Assembly (NCBI RefSeq): GCF_030734285.1
Contig: NZ_CP132294.1
Span: 868,001-932,000 of the forward strand
DNA: 64,000 nucleotides
Direction of reading: 5' to 3'
Origin: Natronococcus sp. AD-5
GTDB lineage: Archaea; Halobacteriota; Halobacteria; Halobacteriales; Natrialbaceae
Shown here: piece after piece, positions 7,720 to 16,793 of the stretch
Position numbering within the stretch: position 1 is the stretch's first letter
Layout of the letters: each line of letters opens with the position of its first letter
The notes under the pieces: model-generated
Seen by the model: only the letters and a program-made list of their open reading frames with translations
What the model was told of the DNA's origin: nothing
Database searches by the model: none
Translations under genes and position numbers: made by a program

Positions 7720-8412
7720 GTGACAACAGCCGTGTATTTCGACCTCGACGGAACGCTCTGTACGTACGACGTCCCGTTCGAGGAGCAGTTCGCGACGACG
7801 GTTTCGCCGTACGGCGAGCCGACCGACGCGGCCTACGATGCCTACGTCGGCCGGCTGTTCGACGCGCTCGAGGCCTGCGAGTCCGAGCCGTACCGTCGCG
7901 CGTTCGAGGCCGTCGCGGAGACGGCGGAACTCGAGGCGACGCCCGCCGCGCTCGCCCGCGATCACTGCGAGACGGAACTCGAGGCGTCCGTCGTGTCGGC
8001 GGACGCGACGCGCGTCCTCGAGCGCGTCGCGGAGACGAACCCGACCGGCGTTCTGACCAACGGCGACGGAAGCCAGCAGCGGGCGAAACTCGACCGCCAC
8101 GGGCTCGACGAACTCGTCGACGAGGTGCTCGTCTCGAACGACGTCGGCGTACGGAAGCCCGAGTCCGAAATCTTCGACCTCGCGAGGGCGCGGCTTCCCG
8201 CCGACGACCACGTCTACGTCGGCGACAGCTACGAGGAGGATATCGTCGGCGCCCGATCGGCGGGCTTCGGAACGATCTACGTCGACGAGACCGGAAGCGG
8301 AACGGACGGCATCGATGCCGCTGATGCGGTCGTCTCGAGCGTCGGCGAACTCCTCGATCCGAACTCGCTCCCCGCGGCGATCGGTGCGCCGTTCGAGCCG
8401 TCGGAACGATAG
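7720..8412 (+). CDS. HAD-superfamily hydrolase
   Basis: This 230-residue HAD phosphatase contains all four motifs. Motif I is YFDLDGTLC with the nucleophile Asp (about residue 8). Motif II is GVLTNGDGS (about 108). The motif III lysine lies in VRKPESEIF (about 147). Motif IV is VYVGDSYEEDIVGA (about 168). A helical cap (about 15-90) marks subfamily I with a C1 cap, as in phosphoglycolate phosphatase or haloacid dehalogenase relatives. The substrate cannot be read. The GTG start at 7720 places the catalytic motif at the normal distance from the N-terminus. It is an independent gene downstream of the ribosomal operon. Confidence 0.88.
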   Translation: MTTAVYFDLDGTLCTYDVPFEEQFATTVSPYGEPTDAAYDAYVGRLFDALEACESEPYRRAFEAVAETAELEATPAALARDHCETELEASVVSADATRVLERVAETNPTGVLTNGDGSQQRAKLDRHGLDELVDEVLVSNDVGVRKPESEIFDLARARLPADDHVYVGDSYEEDIVGARSAGFGTIYVDETGSGTDGIDAADAVVSSVGELLDPNSLPAAIGAPFEPSER

Positions 8413-8466
8413 CGCTCGAGTCGCCGCCCCGCGAGTTTAAATCCCAGGAGGCGGCCAGACCCGTCG

Positions 8467-9708
8467 ATGGTCGGGATACCGGTCGAGCTCGTCGGCGATC
8501 CGGAGCTAACGCTGCGATTGCTCGCCTGGATTCTGGCCGGCTCGATGCTGGGGACGATGAGCGGACTCGTCCCGGGGCTACACGCCAACAACTTCGCGCT
8601 GTTGCTCGCCGGCGTCGCGCCGTCGGTCCCCGGCCCGCCGCTGTTCGTCGGCTGCGCGATGCTCGCGGCCGGCGTCGTCCACACCTTTCTCAACGCCGTC
8701 CCCGCGATGGCGCTCGGCGTGCCGGACGCCGAGATGGCCGCGACCGCGCTGCCGGGTCATCGAATGGTCCTCGAGGGGCGCGGCCACGAGGCCATCCGGC
8801 TCTCCGCGCTCGGAAGCCTCCTCGCCGTTCTCGCGGCGATCCCTCTCGCCCTGCCGATAACGTGGGGCGTGACGGCCGCGTACCCGACGGTCAGGGACAA
8901 CCTGTCGCTCGTGCTGGCGACGGTCGTCGTGGCGCTGGTGGCGTCGGAACGATCGTGGCGAGCCGGGGCCGGCGGATTGTGCTCGTTCGTGCTCGCCGCA
9001 GCCCTCGGCGCGCTCACCCTCGACCTCTCGCCGGACGCGCCCCTCGAGGCCGGCGGGACGCTCGCGCCGCTCTTCGCGGGGCTGTTCGGGGCGCCCGTTC
9101 TGATCGACGCGATCCGCGGGGGCGGGATTCCGCCGCAGGAGACCGAGACGATCGCCGTCCCACGCTGGCTCGTCGGCGCGACGGCGCTCGCCGGCGCACT
9201 GGCGGGAGCCGTGGTCGGCTACATTCCGGGTATCTCTGCAGCGATCGCCGCCGTCGCGGTGCTCGTATTCGTTCCGGGAAACGCGGGCGATCGGGGCTAC
9301 ATCGTCGCCACGAGCGGCGTCGATACCGCGAACACGATCTTCGCGCTGTTCGCCCTGGTCGCGATCGGCCAGCCCAGAACCGGCGTGATGGTCGCCTTCG
9401 AGAGCGTGAACGCGCCGCTCGAGGTTCCCGCCCTCGTCTCCGGAGTGCTCGTCGCCGGCGTCGTCGGCTTCGTCCTCGTGCTCACGGTCGGCGACGCCTA
9501 CCTCGCCCTCGTCGGCCGGATGGCGTACTGGAAGATCTCGGCCGTCGTGCTCGGCGGGCTGCTCGCGCTGTCCTACCTCTTCGCCGGCGTCCTCGGGATC
9601 GTCGTCTTCGTCGTCGCGGCGGCGATCGGCACGGTCCCGGTTCGATTACGAGCCCGGCGGGTCCACCTGATGGGCGTCCTCATCGGCCCGTTGATGTTCG
9701 ACCTCTAG
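8467..9708 (+). CDS. TctA-family (tripartite tricarboxylate transporter-like) permease
   Basis: A 413-residue integral membrane protein with about 11-12 helices. It has the internal duplication typical of TctA/DUF112 proteins: SGLVPGLHANNFALLLAG near residue 35 and VVGYIPGISAAIAAVAVLV near 250 are the paired G-x-x-PG-x motifs of the two halves. No TctB or TctC (periplasmic binding) gene lies next to it, and archaeal members usually occur alone. The transported substrate is therefore unknown. A TATA-like TTTAAAT sits at about 8438, roughly 29 bases before the ATG. It converges with the BtpA gene with only 11 bases between stops. Confidence 0.85.
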   Translation: MVGIPVELVGDPELTLRLLAWILAGSMLGTMSGLVPGLHANNFALLLAGVAPSVPGPPLFVGCAMLAAGVVHTFLNAVPAMALGVPDAEMAATALPGHRMVLEGRGHEAIRLSALGSLLAVLAAIPLALPITWGVTAAYPTVRDNLSLVLATVVVALVASERSWRAGAGGLCSFVLAAALGALTLDLSPDAPLEAGGTLAPLFAGLFGAPVLIDAIRGGGIPPQETETIAVPRWLVGATALAGALAGAVVGYIPGISAAIAAVAVLVFVPGNAGDRGYIVATSGVDTANTIFALFALVAIGQPRTGVMVAFESVNAPLEVPALVSGVLVAGVVGFVLVLTVGDAYLALVGRMAYWKISAVVLGGLLALSYLFAGVLGIVVFVVAAAIGTVPVRLRARRVHLMGVLIGPLMFDL

Positions 9709-9719
9709 GCTTCGGTCGG

Positions 9720-10544
9720 CTACTCGCCGGGTTCGCTCGAGCGGGCGGCCGAGACGAGTTCGGTCACGCGCTCGCTCGAGACGCGGTTCGTCGTCTCGCC
9801 GCCTTCCTTGAGCGCCGTCCCGACGATGACGCCGTCGGCGCCGGCCTCGAGGCAGTCGCCGACCGTCTCGCTCGCGACGCCGCTGCCGACGAACACGGGC
9901 GCTCGCTCCGGGTCGCGTTCCGCGAGCACGTCGGCGACGCGTTCGACGTCCTCGAGCGCGGTTTCGGCGCCCGTTCCGGACCCCGAGACGATCACGCCGT
10001 CCGCCCTGCCGCGCTCGACCGTCTCGAGCGCCGCCCGCCGGATGTCGGCGTCGCCGACGGGCGTCGCGTGTTTGACGTGGACGTCCGCGAGGATCGCCGC
10101 GTCGGCGTCGATCCGGTCGCGAAGGCGCAGCGTCTCGTGGGCCCGCCCCTCGAGGACGCCCTGATCCGTCGCGGCCGTCCCGACGTGGACGTTCGCCCGG
10201 ACGAAGTCGGCGCCGGCGGCGGCGGCGATCGACAGTGCAGCTTCGGCGTCGTTGCGGAGCACGTTGACGCCGACCGGGACGTCGACGGCGCTCGTCAGCG
10301 CCGTCGCGAGCGCCGCCATCTCCGCGACGGTGGAAGTCGGCACCTCGTCGGGGTAGAACGGCGCGTCGCCGAAGTTCTCGAGCATGATTCCGTCGATACC
10401 GCCGTCCTCGAGCATCCCGGTCCGGATCGCGTCGCGGTCGTCGGTCGCCGGATCGTACCCCGGCGCGCCGGGAAGCGGCGGAAGGTGCACCATTCCGATC
10501 ACCGGGTGGGGCGCGTCGAACCGGTCGCGGAGATCGATAGCCAT
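9720..10544 (-). CDS. BtpA/SgcQ-family TIM-barrel protein
   Basis: A 274-residue (beta/alpha)8-barrel protein of the BtpA family, named for a cyanobacterial photosystem I stability factor. Relatives in other bacteria sit in sugar or nucleoside operons. Family landmarks are VIGMVHLPPLPGAPGYDP at the N-terminus, GIMLENFGDAPFY (about 63-75), VPVGVNVLRNDAEAAL (about 98), FVRANVHVG (about 120) and the C-terminal GVIVGTALKEGG phosphate-binding loop. The ATG at 10544 is preferred because the barrel's first strand follows directly; an upstream in-frame start at 10589 would add 15 atypical residues. Its function in archaea is not established. Confidence 0.85.
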   Translation of the reverse strand: MAIDLRDRFDAPHPVIGMVHLPPLPGAPGYDPATDDRDAIRTGMLEDGGIDGIMLENFGDAPFYPDEVPTSTVAEMAALATALTSAVDVPVGVNVLRNDAEAALSIAAAAGADFVRANVHVGTAATDQGVLEGRAHETLRLRDRIDADAAILADVHVKHATPVGDADIRRAALETVERGRADGVIVSGSGTGAETALEDVERVADVLAERDPERAPVFVGSGVASETVGDCLEAGADGVIVGTALKEGGETTNRVSSERVTELVSAARSSEPGE

Positions 10545-10648
10545 GGCGGAGGTGATTCCGCGAGCGAGATAAACGTACCCGTACCGCACACCGGCAAGGA
10601 CGTCGCCCTCCGCGCCCGTTAACTCCCGGTGGTCGCAACGACCGAGCG

Positions 10649-11734
10649 ATGACCGACCTGTTCGCGCCGCTCTCGATGCGGGATCTCGAGGTTCCGAACC
10701 GGATCGCCGTCTCGCCGATGTGCCAGTACTCCTGCGAGCCCGACGGGCTGCCCACCGAGTGGCACCGCGTCCACCTCGGGAGCCGCGCCGTCGGCGGCGC
10801 CGGCATCGTGATGACCGAGGCGACGGCCGTCGAACCCCGCGGCCGGATCACGCCCGCCGACCTGGGCATCTGGAGCGACGAGCACGCGGCCGCGCTCGAG
10901 CCGATCACCGAGTTCGCTCGCAAGCAGGGTGCGGTGCCGGCGATCCAGCTCGCCCACGCGGGACACAAGGCGAGCAAGACGCGTCCCTGGGGCGGAAACG
11001 AGCCGATCCAGCCCGACGACGGCGGCTGGGAGGTGCTCTCGCCGTCCCCCGACGGGTACCCGCCGTTCCCCGGCGAGCGGCCCGCGCTGCGCGAGATGAG
11101 CCAGGACGACATCGACGCGGTGATCGACTCGTTCCGGGCGGCGGCCGAGCGCTCGCTCGCGGCGGGCTTCGAGATCGCCGAGGTCCACGCCGCCCACGGT
11201 TACCTGCTCCACGAGTTCCTCTCGCCCGCCACGAATCTGCGCGAGGACGAGTACGGCGGAAGCTTCGAGAACCGGACGCGACTCGTCCGCGAAGTGACGG
11301 CGGCCGTCCGCGACGTCTGGCCCGACGACAAGCCCGTCTTCGTGCGGATCTCCGGGACCGACTGGCTGGACGACCGACCCTCCTGGGATCTCGAGCAGTC
11401 CGTCCGGCTGGCTCGCGATCTCGACGAACTCGGCGTCGACCTGATCGACGTCAGTTCGGGCGGGCTCCACCCCGAGCAGAACGCCCCCGTCGGACCGAAC
11501 TTTCAGGTGCCGCTGGCCGAACGGATCCGCGCGGAGACGGACGTCGCCGTCGGCGCGGTCGGCGGCATCACCGAACCCGAACAGGGCGACGCGCTGGTCC
11601 GGAACGGACGCGCCGACGTCGTCCTCGTCGGTCGGGAGTTCCTTCGCGATCCCTACTTCGGCCTTCGCGCTGCGGACGAACTCGACGAGCAGTCGACGCC
11701 GTGGCCGATCCAGTACCGACGCGCCGTCCGGTAG
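10649..11734 (+). CDS. Old-yellow-enzyme-type NADH:flavin oxidoreductase (YqjM-like)
   Basis: A 361-residue FMN-dependent ene-reductase. The N-terminal SPMCQYSCEPDG gives the active-site cysteine of the thermophilic-like (YqjM) class. HAGHK (about 107-111) supplies the His pair that binds the substrate carbonyl. EVHAAHGYLLHEFLSPATN (about 180-198) and YGGSFENRTR are the conserved FMN-barrel signatures. GAVGGI and VLVGREFLRDP at the C-terminus bind the FMN phosphate. It reduces activated C=C bonds using NAD(P)H; the physiological substrate is unknown. It is divergent from the BtpA gene. Confidence 0.92.
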   Translation: MTDLFAPLSMRDLEVPNRIAVSPMCQYSCEPDGLPTEWHRVHLGSRAVGGAGIVMTEATAVEPRGRITPADLGIWSDEHAAALEPITEFARKQGAVPAIQLAHAGHKASKTRPWGGNEPIQPDDGGWEVLSPSPDGYPPFPGERPALREMSQDDIDAVIDSFRAAAERSLAAGFEIAEVHAAHGYLLHEFLSPATNLREDEYGGSFENRTRLVREVTAAVRDVWPDDKPVFVRISGTDWLDDRPSWDLEQSVRLARDLDELGVDLIDVSSGGLHPEQNAPVGPNFQVPLAERIRAETDVAVGAVGGITEPEQGDALVRNGRADVVLVGREFLRDPYFGLRAADELDEQSTPWPIQYRRAVR

Positions 11735-11854
11735 CTCGGCCAGCGACGCGTTAGCGATAATAGATACCCGAACCTGATCGTCCGGTCTCCCAGTCCGTAG
11801 GAGTAGACGGCGTATTTCATCCCTATTCGACCGAAAGCGTCCGGTACAGAAGGT

Positions 11855-12091
11855 ATGACCCGATCGGTACGAACTCGCCGAACGACGCTGAAGGTTGTCG
11901 GCGCGTCGGCCGCCATCGCGGTCGTCGCCGGCTGTCTCAGCGCCGGGGAGGGGGACGGTGACGAGGGGAACGACGGCAACGACGGGATCGGGACCGCCCA
12001 TCAAATGTCCGGCACGAAGTGGTTCGACGGAGAGCCCCGGTTCAATCGTGACTCGTCGATAGCTCGGTCCCTCCGCGATCCGGGCGGCTGA
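11855..12091 (+). pseudogene. Truncated Tat lipoprotein (signal peptide and linker only)
   Basis: The 78-residue frame starts MTRSVRTRRTTLKVVGASAA and contains a Tat motif (RRTTLKV) and a lipobox AGC with lipid-carrying Cys at residue 27. An acidic Gly/Asp/Asn linker follows, which normally precedes a folded domain such as halocyanin or a substrate-binding protein. Here it stops soon afterwards, and the last 50 bases overlap the convergent MscS gene antisense. No folded domain remains. It is best read as the 5' stub of a lipoprotein gene cut by a deletion, though a tiny lipoprotein cannot be excluded. Confidence 0.5.
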
Positions 12092-13199
12092 GTCGGAATC
12101 CGTCCTCTCGCGCCGCGTGAACGCGCTGCGGATAGGGGATCGAAATGCCCTCCCGATCGAACGTCGTCGTGATGGCTTCGATCACGTCGGTTCGGGCATC
12201 GTGCGTCCGTCGCATCGTCGGGTCGCCGATCCAGGCGTGGCACTCGAGGAGGATCGCCGAGTCGCCGAACTCCCTCGTGACGACTTGCGGATTGGGCGTA
12301 CTCTTGATCGACTCGAGGTCGTCGAGGGCGTCGGCGATGACCTCTCGGGCGTACGCGACGTCGGTGTCGTAATCGACGCCGACCTCGACTTCGATCCGGA
12401 GCTGGTCGTTGCGCGAGTAGTTCGTCAGCTGGCTGCTGGTCACCTCGTCGTTCGGGACGAGGACGTGTTTGTCGTCGAACGTCTGGATCCTGGTCGTGAA
12501 GATGGTGACGTCGGTGACGATCCCGGACGTCTCGTTGATCTCGATCCAGTCGCCGACGTGAAACGGTCGGGAGAACAGCAGGACGAAGCCCGCGAGCATC
12601 GCCGCCAGCGTTTCGCGGGCCGTCAGCGCGACGATCGCCGTGATCGCGCCCGCACCGATAAAGATGTTCGTCAGAGCGATCCCCCAGACCGTCAGGATCA
12701 GCATCGCGGCGACGCCGATAATCGCGACGTCTGCGACGTGGTACGCGATCTCGCTCTGGTGCTTCGTGATGGTCCGCGTCTCGGCCAGCTTGTCGATCGA
12801 TCGGTTGACGAATCTGACCGCGAGGTAGGCCGTGGCGATCACGCCGGCGGTCACGATCTGCTGTGCCGCCTCCCACCGCGAGATCGCCAGCGACTCGATC
12901 GCGATCTCGAGCACGTACGTGACGTGCCAGACCACGCTGAACCCGTAGACGACCCCGGCGACGACGAGCACGAGCACGAGGATGGAGCTGACCTCGGCGA
13001 TCTGTCTGCCGTACCGGCGGCGCACGACGTTCTGCGTTCGAATCGCGCCGGCGACGCCGAGAACCGCGACGACGAGCAGACACGCCGTCGCGAGCAGTTG
13101 CGCGTCGGAGGACGAGAAGTACGTTTCCTGGAGCCCGCGAATCGGGTCGGGGCGCAGCGTCGACTGGAGAGGGAGAGCGGACGGGACTGTAGCCGACAT
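12042..13199 (-). CDS. MscS-family small-conductance mechanosensitive channel
   Basis: A 385-residue membrane protein with three to five N-terminal helices (LLATACLLVVAVLGVAGA, SSILVLVLVVAGVVYGFSV, QIVTAGVIATAYLAV). The pore-lining helix is GAGAITAIVALTARETLAAM. The MscS beta domain follows (FSRPFHVGDWIEINETSG...TTRIQTFDDKHVLVPNDEV), then the alpha-beta cage (RIEVEVGVDYDTDVAYAREV). It releases osmolytes during hypo-osmotic shock, which is central for a halophile. The start was set at ATG 13199 because longer versions begin with arginine-rich non-membrane sequence. It is tail-to-tail with the lipoprotein stub. Confidence 0.92.
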   Translation of the reverse strand: MSATVPSALPLQSTLRPDPIRGLQETYFSSSDAQLLATACLLVVAVLGVAGAIRTQNVVRRRYGRQIAEVSSILVLVLVVAGVVYGFSVVWHVTYVLEIAIESLAISRWEAAQQIVTAGVIATAYLAVRFVNRSIDKLAETRTITKHQSEIAYHVADVAIIGVAAMLILTVWGIALTNIFIGAGAITAIVALTARETLAAMLAGFVLLFSRPFHVGDWIEINETSGIVTDVTIFTTRIQTFDDKHVLVPNDEVTSSQLTNYSRNDQLRIEVEVGVDYDTDVAYAREVIADALDDLESIKSTPNPQVVTREFGDSAILLECHAWIGDPTMRRTHDARTDVIEAITTTFDREGISIPYPQRVHAAREDGFRLSRPDRGGTELSTSHD

Positions 13200-13303
13200 T
13201 CGACGTTTGTACCCAGAAACTCCGGCCACTTGAACGCACTCCCGGAACGATACGCGCTCGCCTCCGTCGTGCGCTCGGCGGCGCCGAGGCGCATCACCGC
13301 CGA

Positions 13304-13867
13304 CTACGCATCGGTCCACTTGATCGAACAGCCCCGGGACGGCCGCCACTCGAGGTCGACCGTTTCGCCCGCGAGCACGCCGTCGATCGCTTCGCGGACG
13401 TGGAACCGCGTCGGCTCGTCGTCGGGGTTCGGGGCGTCGTCGAGCCGACCGTGGTAGACCAGTTCGAACTCGTCGCCGGCGCGCTCGAAGAGGAACGGGT
13501 CCGGCGTACAGACCGCCCCGTACTCCCGGGCGACCGTCTGGTTCTCGTCGCGGAGGTAGGCGTCGTACTGGATCGTCCCGTCCTTGACGTACTCGCGCAT
13601 CTTCTCGAGCGAATCCTCGGGATACTCCTCGGCGTCGTTGGGGTTGATGCCGACGATCGCGGCGTCGTCGTACTCGGCGGCCAGGTCGTTCAACAGGTCG
13701 ATCTTCGCTTGCGCGTACGGACAGTGATTACAGGTGAAGACCGCGAGCAGCGCCTCGTCGTCGGCGAACGACTCGAGCGTGTACGTTTCCCCGTCCGCGC
13801 CCTCGAGTTCGAACGCGGGCGCGGCGTCGCCGGCTTCGAGTTCGGAGTCGGATTCTTGCAGGACCAT
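13304..13867 (-). CDS. Thioredoxin-fold peroxiredoxin-like protein
   Basis: A 187-residue AhpC/TSA-type redoxin of the PRX-like-1 group. After an N-terminal strand (GDAAPAFELEGADGETYTL) comes the redox motif FTCNHCPYAQAKIDLLN with C46 and C49. The segments AIVGINPNDAEEYPEDS and GAVCTPDPFLFERAGDEF (cis-Pro region) complete the fold. It probably acts as a thiol oxidoreductase or peroxidase in the cytoplasm; there is no signal peptide. It is transcribed in the same direction as mscS with about 100 bases between them, probably as a separate unit. Confidence 0.88.
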   Translation of the reverse strand: MVLQESDSELEAGDAAPAFELEGADGETYTLESFADDEALLAVFTCNHCPYAQAKIDLLNDLAAEYDDAAIVGINPNDAEEYPEDSLEKMREYVKDGTIQYDAYLRDENQTVAREYGAVCTPDPFLFERAGDEFELVYHGRLDDAPNPDDEPTRFHVREAIDGVLAGETVDLEWRPSRGCSIKWTDA

Positions 13868-13974
13868 ACCGATCGGTTATCGGCGTTCGGTCTTATAGAT
13901 TGATTACCCGCGGCCAGGGGCGAAACCGGGCGCCGTCGATACTCGAAGTGGAAGAGGCGTCCGGATCGGGAACG

Positions 13975-14151
13975 CTACTCCTCGTCGACCGGCGGGTTCA
14001 GGTAACACACGTCGGCGATCACGGCGATTCCGACGAGCGCTGCCGGAACGAGCGTCCGAACTAGACGCAGGTCGGTCGTGACCGAGACGACCAGTGAACC
14101 GACGAGCGCGGTCGGGATCAGCCCGAGCGCGAGGTCGTATCGTCCCGTCAC
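13975..14151 (-). CDS. Possible small two-helix membrane protein or remnant
   Basis: From a GTG at 14151 the frame encodes 58 residues with two hydrophobic helices (LALGLIPTALVGSLVVSV and TLVPAALVGIAVIADVCYL) and the tail NPPVDEE. Coding-like sequence (ELLFEALEQR...DPLLEGLGVTG) continues upstream in frame to about 14215, but there is no ATG, GTG or TTG for it. Either the true N-terminus was lost or a frameshift separates it. Similar short haloarchaeal two-helix proteins exist, but I cannot name the family. Confidence 0.4.
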   Translation of the reverse strand: MTGRYDLALGLIPTALVGSLVVSVTTDLRLVRTLVPAALVGIAVIADVCYLNPPVDEE

Positions 14152-14427
14152 ACCGAGGCCCTCGAGCAGTGGATCCGGCGGACTCGATCGCTGCTCGAGA
14201 GCCTCGAACAGTAACTCAGCCGTTCCGTCACTTCGCCACGGACGCTGAGGATGTGAACTGGAAAAACCGATCGGCAGGACGCTACAGGTTTTCGATAGAA
14301 ACCGCCGAAGGACGGGTCGAATCCGCGTCTTTCCGTACTATTCGAATCGAGGACGATCCGCGTTCGCCTCGAGGTCCCGCACCGGGGACGACCCACCTAT
14401 TTGTACCAGCACTGTGATCACTCTGCT

Positions 14428-15006
14428 ATGCAAACAATCGAGGTCACGGACGAACAGCACGCGTTCATCCAGCAGTTGCGGGAAGCGATCGGCGAAAACG
14501 TCGTCGGGAAGTACGGATTCGTCCGCGAACGGGACGCGGTCCAGTTCCTGATCGACAACCTGGACGACGAACTCGAGACCGACGGCGAGTCGGCGGGCGC
14601 CGCGAACGTCGCCGACGCGGTCAGCGCCGCGATCGACGAGGGAGCCGACCCGACCGATCTCGAGGAGGTCTCCTACGTCGAGGGAGCGTCCCTCGAGGGT
14701 GACGACGAAGCCGAAGACGACGCGACGAGCGACGAAGGCGGCGCGACGGCGTCGGAGACGGCGACGGACGAGAGCGAGGACGTCGACGGTGGCACCGACG
14801 ACGGTGACGACGCCGACGAGGGCGGCAACACCGACGACGACGACATGCTGGACGAGATGATGAGCCTGCTCGAGACTCACGACGACAAGTGGGAGGAGTC
14901 GTCCTCGGCGGACTACCGGTACACGGTCACGCTGCCGGACGGGTCGACGAAGGACGTCCAGACGAAGGACGACGTTCGCGCGCTGTTGTTCAAGAACTAC
15001 CGGTGA
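14428..15006 (+). CDS. Acidic linker protein of unknown function
   Basis: This 192-residue protein has three parts. The N-terminal 50 residues look like a small helical or ribbon-helix domain (TIEVTDEQHAFIQQLREAIG...VQFLIDNL). The middle, about residues 55-150, is very acidic and probably disordered, rich in Asp, Glu, Gly and Thr. The C-terminal 45 residues (LLETHDDKWEES then YRYTVTLPDGSTKDVQTKDD) form a compact beta-like segment. The N-terminal part resembles haloarchaeal DNA-binding or partner-binding proteins, but no specific function is known. A TATA-like CTATTTG at 14397-14403 lies about 30 bases before the ATG. Confidence 0.75.
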   Translation: MQTIEVTDEQHAFIQQLREAIGENVVGKYGFVRERDAVQFLIDNLDDELETDGESAGAANVADAVSAAIDEGADPTDLEEVSYVEGASLEGDDEAEDDATSDEGGATASETATDESEDVDGGTDDGDDADEGGNTDDDDMLDEMMSLLETHDDKWEESSSADYRYTVTLPDGSTKDVQTKDDVRALLFKNYR

Positions 15007-15094
15007 GCCCCGTTCGCTAGACCCGGCGGCGCCGCCGAGTGCAAAAAACCGGGGATGGGCAACGTTTTACTTCCCGCTCGCGCTTGAGGTGGGT

Positions 15095-15580
15095 ATGAGC
15101 GAACGCGAGGTGCTCGAGTTGCTTCGTGAGAACGCGCGATACGCCACGAGCGATATCGCGCGAATGACCGACCTCGAGGAGCGCGAGGTCGAGGCAGCCA
15201 TCGAGGAACTCGAAGCAGCAGGGGTGGTTCGCGGCTACCAGGCCGTCGTCGACTGGGACGAACTGGAAGACGAACGCGTCCGCGCCGAGGTCGAACTCAA
15301 CGTTCGCCTCGACCGCGAGACCGGCTACGGCGACATCGCGGAGCGCCTCGCGCGGTTCCCCGAGGTGAAAGCCCTGCGGCTGGTCAGCGGCGACTACGAC
15401 TTCGACATGGAGGTCGAGGGCGACTCGATCCGGGAGGTCTCGCAGTTCATCAGCGAAAAGGTCGCGCCCGTCCCCGAGATCACGCAGACGGTCACCCACT
15501 ACGTGATGACCTCCTACAAGGAGAACGGGATCGAACTCGGCGACGGCGACGAGGACGACCGCCTCTCGTTCTCGCCATGA
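15095..15580 (+). CDS. Lrp/AsnC-family transcriptional regulator
   Basis: A 161-residue Lrp-type protein. The winged helix-turn-helix occupies residues 1-50 (LLRENARYATSDIARMTDLE then AAIEELEAAGVVRGYQAVV). The RAM ligand-binding domain follows (VRAEVELNVRL...RFPEVKALRLVSGDYDFDMEV). Such proteins sense amino acids and regulate their metabolism. Its stop codon overlaps the start of the downstream aminotransferase (ATGA), so the two are co-translated and the regulator probably responds to a substrate or product of that enzyme. Start is ATG 15095; a GTG two codons earlier is also in frame. Confidence 0.92.
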   Translation: MSEREVLELLRENARYATSDIARMTDLEEREVEAAIEELEAAGVVRGYQAVVDWDELEDERVRAEVELNVRLDRETGYGDIAERLARFPEVKALRLVSGDYDFDMEVEGDSIREVSQFISEKVAPVPEITQTVTHYVMTSYKENGIELGDGDEDDRLSFSP

Positions 15581-16734
15581 CGATCGAGCTTTCCGATCGC
15601 GTGAAGGCGGTCCCGCCGTCGGGCATCCGGCGGTTCTTCGAGATCGCGGAGGAGCGCGACGAGGTCATCTCGCTCGGCGTCGGCGAACCCGACTTCTCGA
15701 CGCCGTGGGCCGCCCGCGACGCCGCGATCGCCTCCCTCGAGCGGGGGAAGACTTCCTACACGGCGAACCGCGGTACCCGCGAACTCCGCGAAGCGATCGC
15801 CGACTACGCCGCGGATCGCTTCGAACTCGACTACGATCCCGGCGAGGAGATCATCGTCACCGCCGGCGCGAGCGAGGCGGTCGACCTCGCGTTCCGGGCG
15901 TTCGTCGACCCCGGCGACACCGTCGCGATCGCCCAGCCGTCGTACATCTCCTACGAGCCCGGCGTGATCTTCGCCGGCGGCGAGGTGCTGTCCGTGCCGA
16001 CGCGCGAGGAAGACGAGTTCCGGCTCACCGTCGACGCGCTCGAGGCGGCCGGCGCCGACGAGGCAGACCTGCTCGTGCTCTGTTACCCGAACAACCCGAC
16101 GGGCGCGATCATGCGCGAGGAGGACCTCGAGCCGATCGCCGCGTTCGCCCGCGAGCACGACCTGACGGTGCTCTCCGACGAAATCTACGCCGAACTGACG
16201 TACGACGGGGAGCACGCGTCGATCGCGACGCTCGAGGGGATGCGCGAGCGCACTATCGTCTTCAACGGCTTCTCGAAGGCCCACGCGATGACCGGCCTCC
16301 GACTCGGGTACGCGCTCGGCCCCGCCGGCGCGATCGCCGCGATGAACAAGATCCACCAGTACACGATGCTGTCGGCGCCGACGACCGCCCAGCACGCCGC
16401 CCTCGAGGCCCTGGAGTCGTGCGAGAACGACGTCCGAGAGATGGTCGACCAGTACGACCGGCGCCGCCGATTCGTCCTCTCGCGCTTTCGCGAGATCGGA
16501 ATGGACGTCTTCGAGGCCAAGGGTGCGTTCTACTGCTTCCCCGAGGTGCCCGACGGCTGGACCGCCGAGGAGTTCGCCGAGGGCGTCCTCCGCGAACAGG
16601 GCGTCGCCGCCGTCCCCGGCGACGTCTTCGGCGCGGGCGGCGAGGAACACCTCCGGATCTCCTACGCGACCGGTCTCGAGGACCTCCGCGAGGCGCTCGC
16701 CCGAATAGAGGCGTTCGTCGAAGAACGCGCCTGA
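15577..16734 (+). CDS. Class I/II PLP-dependent aminotransferase (aspartate/aromatic type)
   Basis: A 385-residue fold-type I aminotransferase. Recognisable elements are SLGVGEPDFSTPW (substrate arm), SYTANRGTRELREAIADYA, CYPNNPTGAI (Asn contacting PLP), LSDEIYAELTYDGEH (Asp and Tyr contacting the cofactor) and NGFSKAHAMTGLRLGY with the PLP-binding lysine. The C-terminal arginine region is HLRISYATGLEDL. It most likely makes aspartate, aromatic or branched-chain amino acids from 2-oxoacids. It overlaps the Lrp-type regulator by four bases, forming a two-gene operon. Confidence 0.93.
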   Translation: MTIELSDRVKAVPPSGIRRFFEIAEERDEVISLGVGEPDFSTPWAARDAAIASLERGKTSYTANRGTRELREAIADYAADRFELDYDPGEEIIVTAGASEAVDLAFRAFVDPGDTVAIAQPSYISYEPGVIFAGGEVLSVPTREEDEFRLTVDALEAAGADEADLLVLCYPNNPTGAIMREEDLEPIAAFAREHDLTVLSDEIYAELTYDGEHASIATLEGMRERTIVFNGFSKAHAMTGLRLGYALGPAGAIAAMNKIHQYTMLSAPTTAQHAALEALESCENDVREMVDQYDRRRRFVLSRFREIGMDVFEAKGAFYCFPEVPDGWTAEEFAEGVLREQGVAAVPGDVFGAGGEEHLRISYATGLEDLREALARIEAFVEERA

Positions 16735-16793
16735 GTTACGAACCCGATCTGCGAATCGCCGAACCGACGAGAAGTCGTTCGGGACGCCGATTC

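Noticed and set aside
7034-7723. Arg-rich frames overlapping rpl10 and rpl12
   Set aside because: Out-of-frame readings of the acidic, GAC/GAG-rich stalk protein tails.
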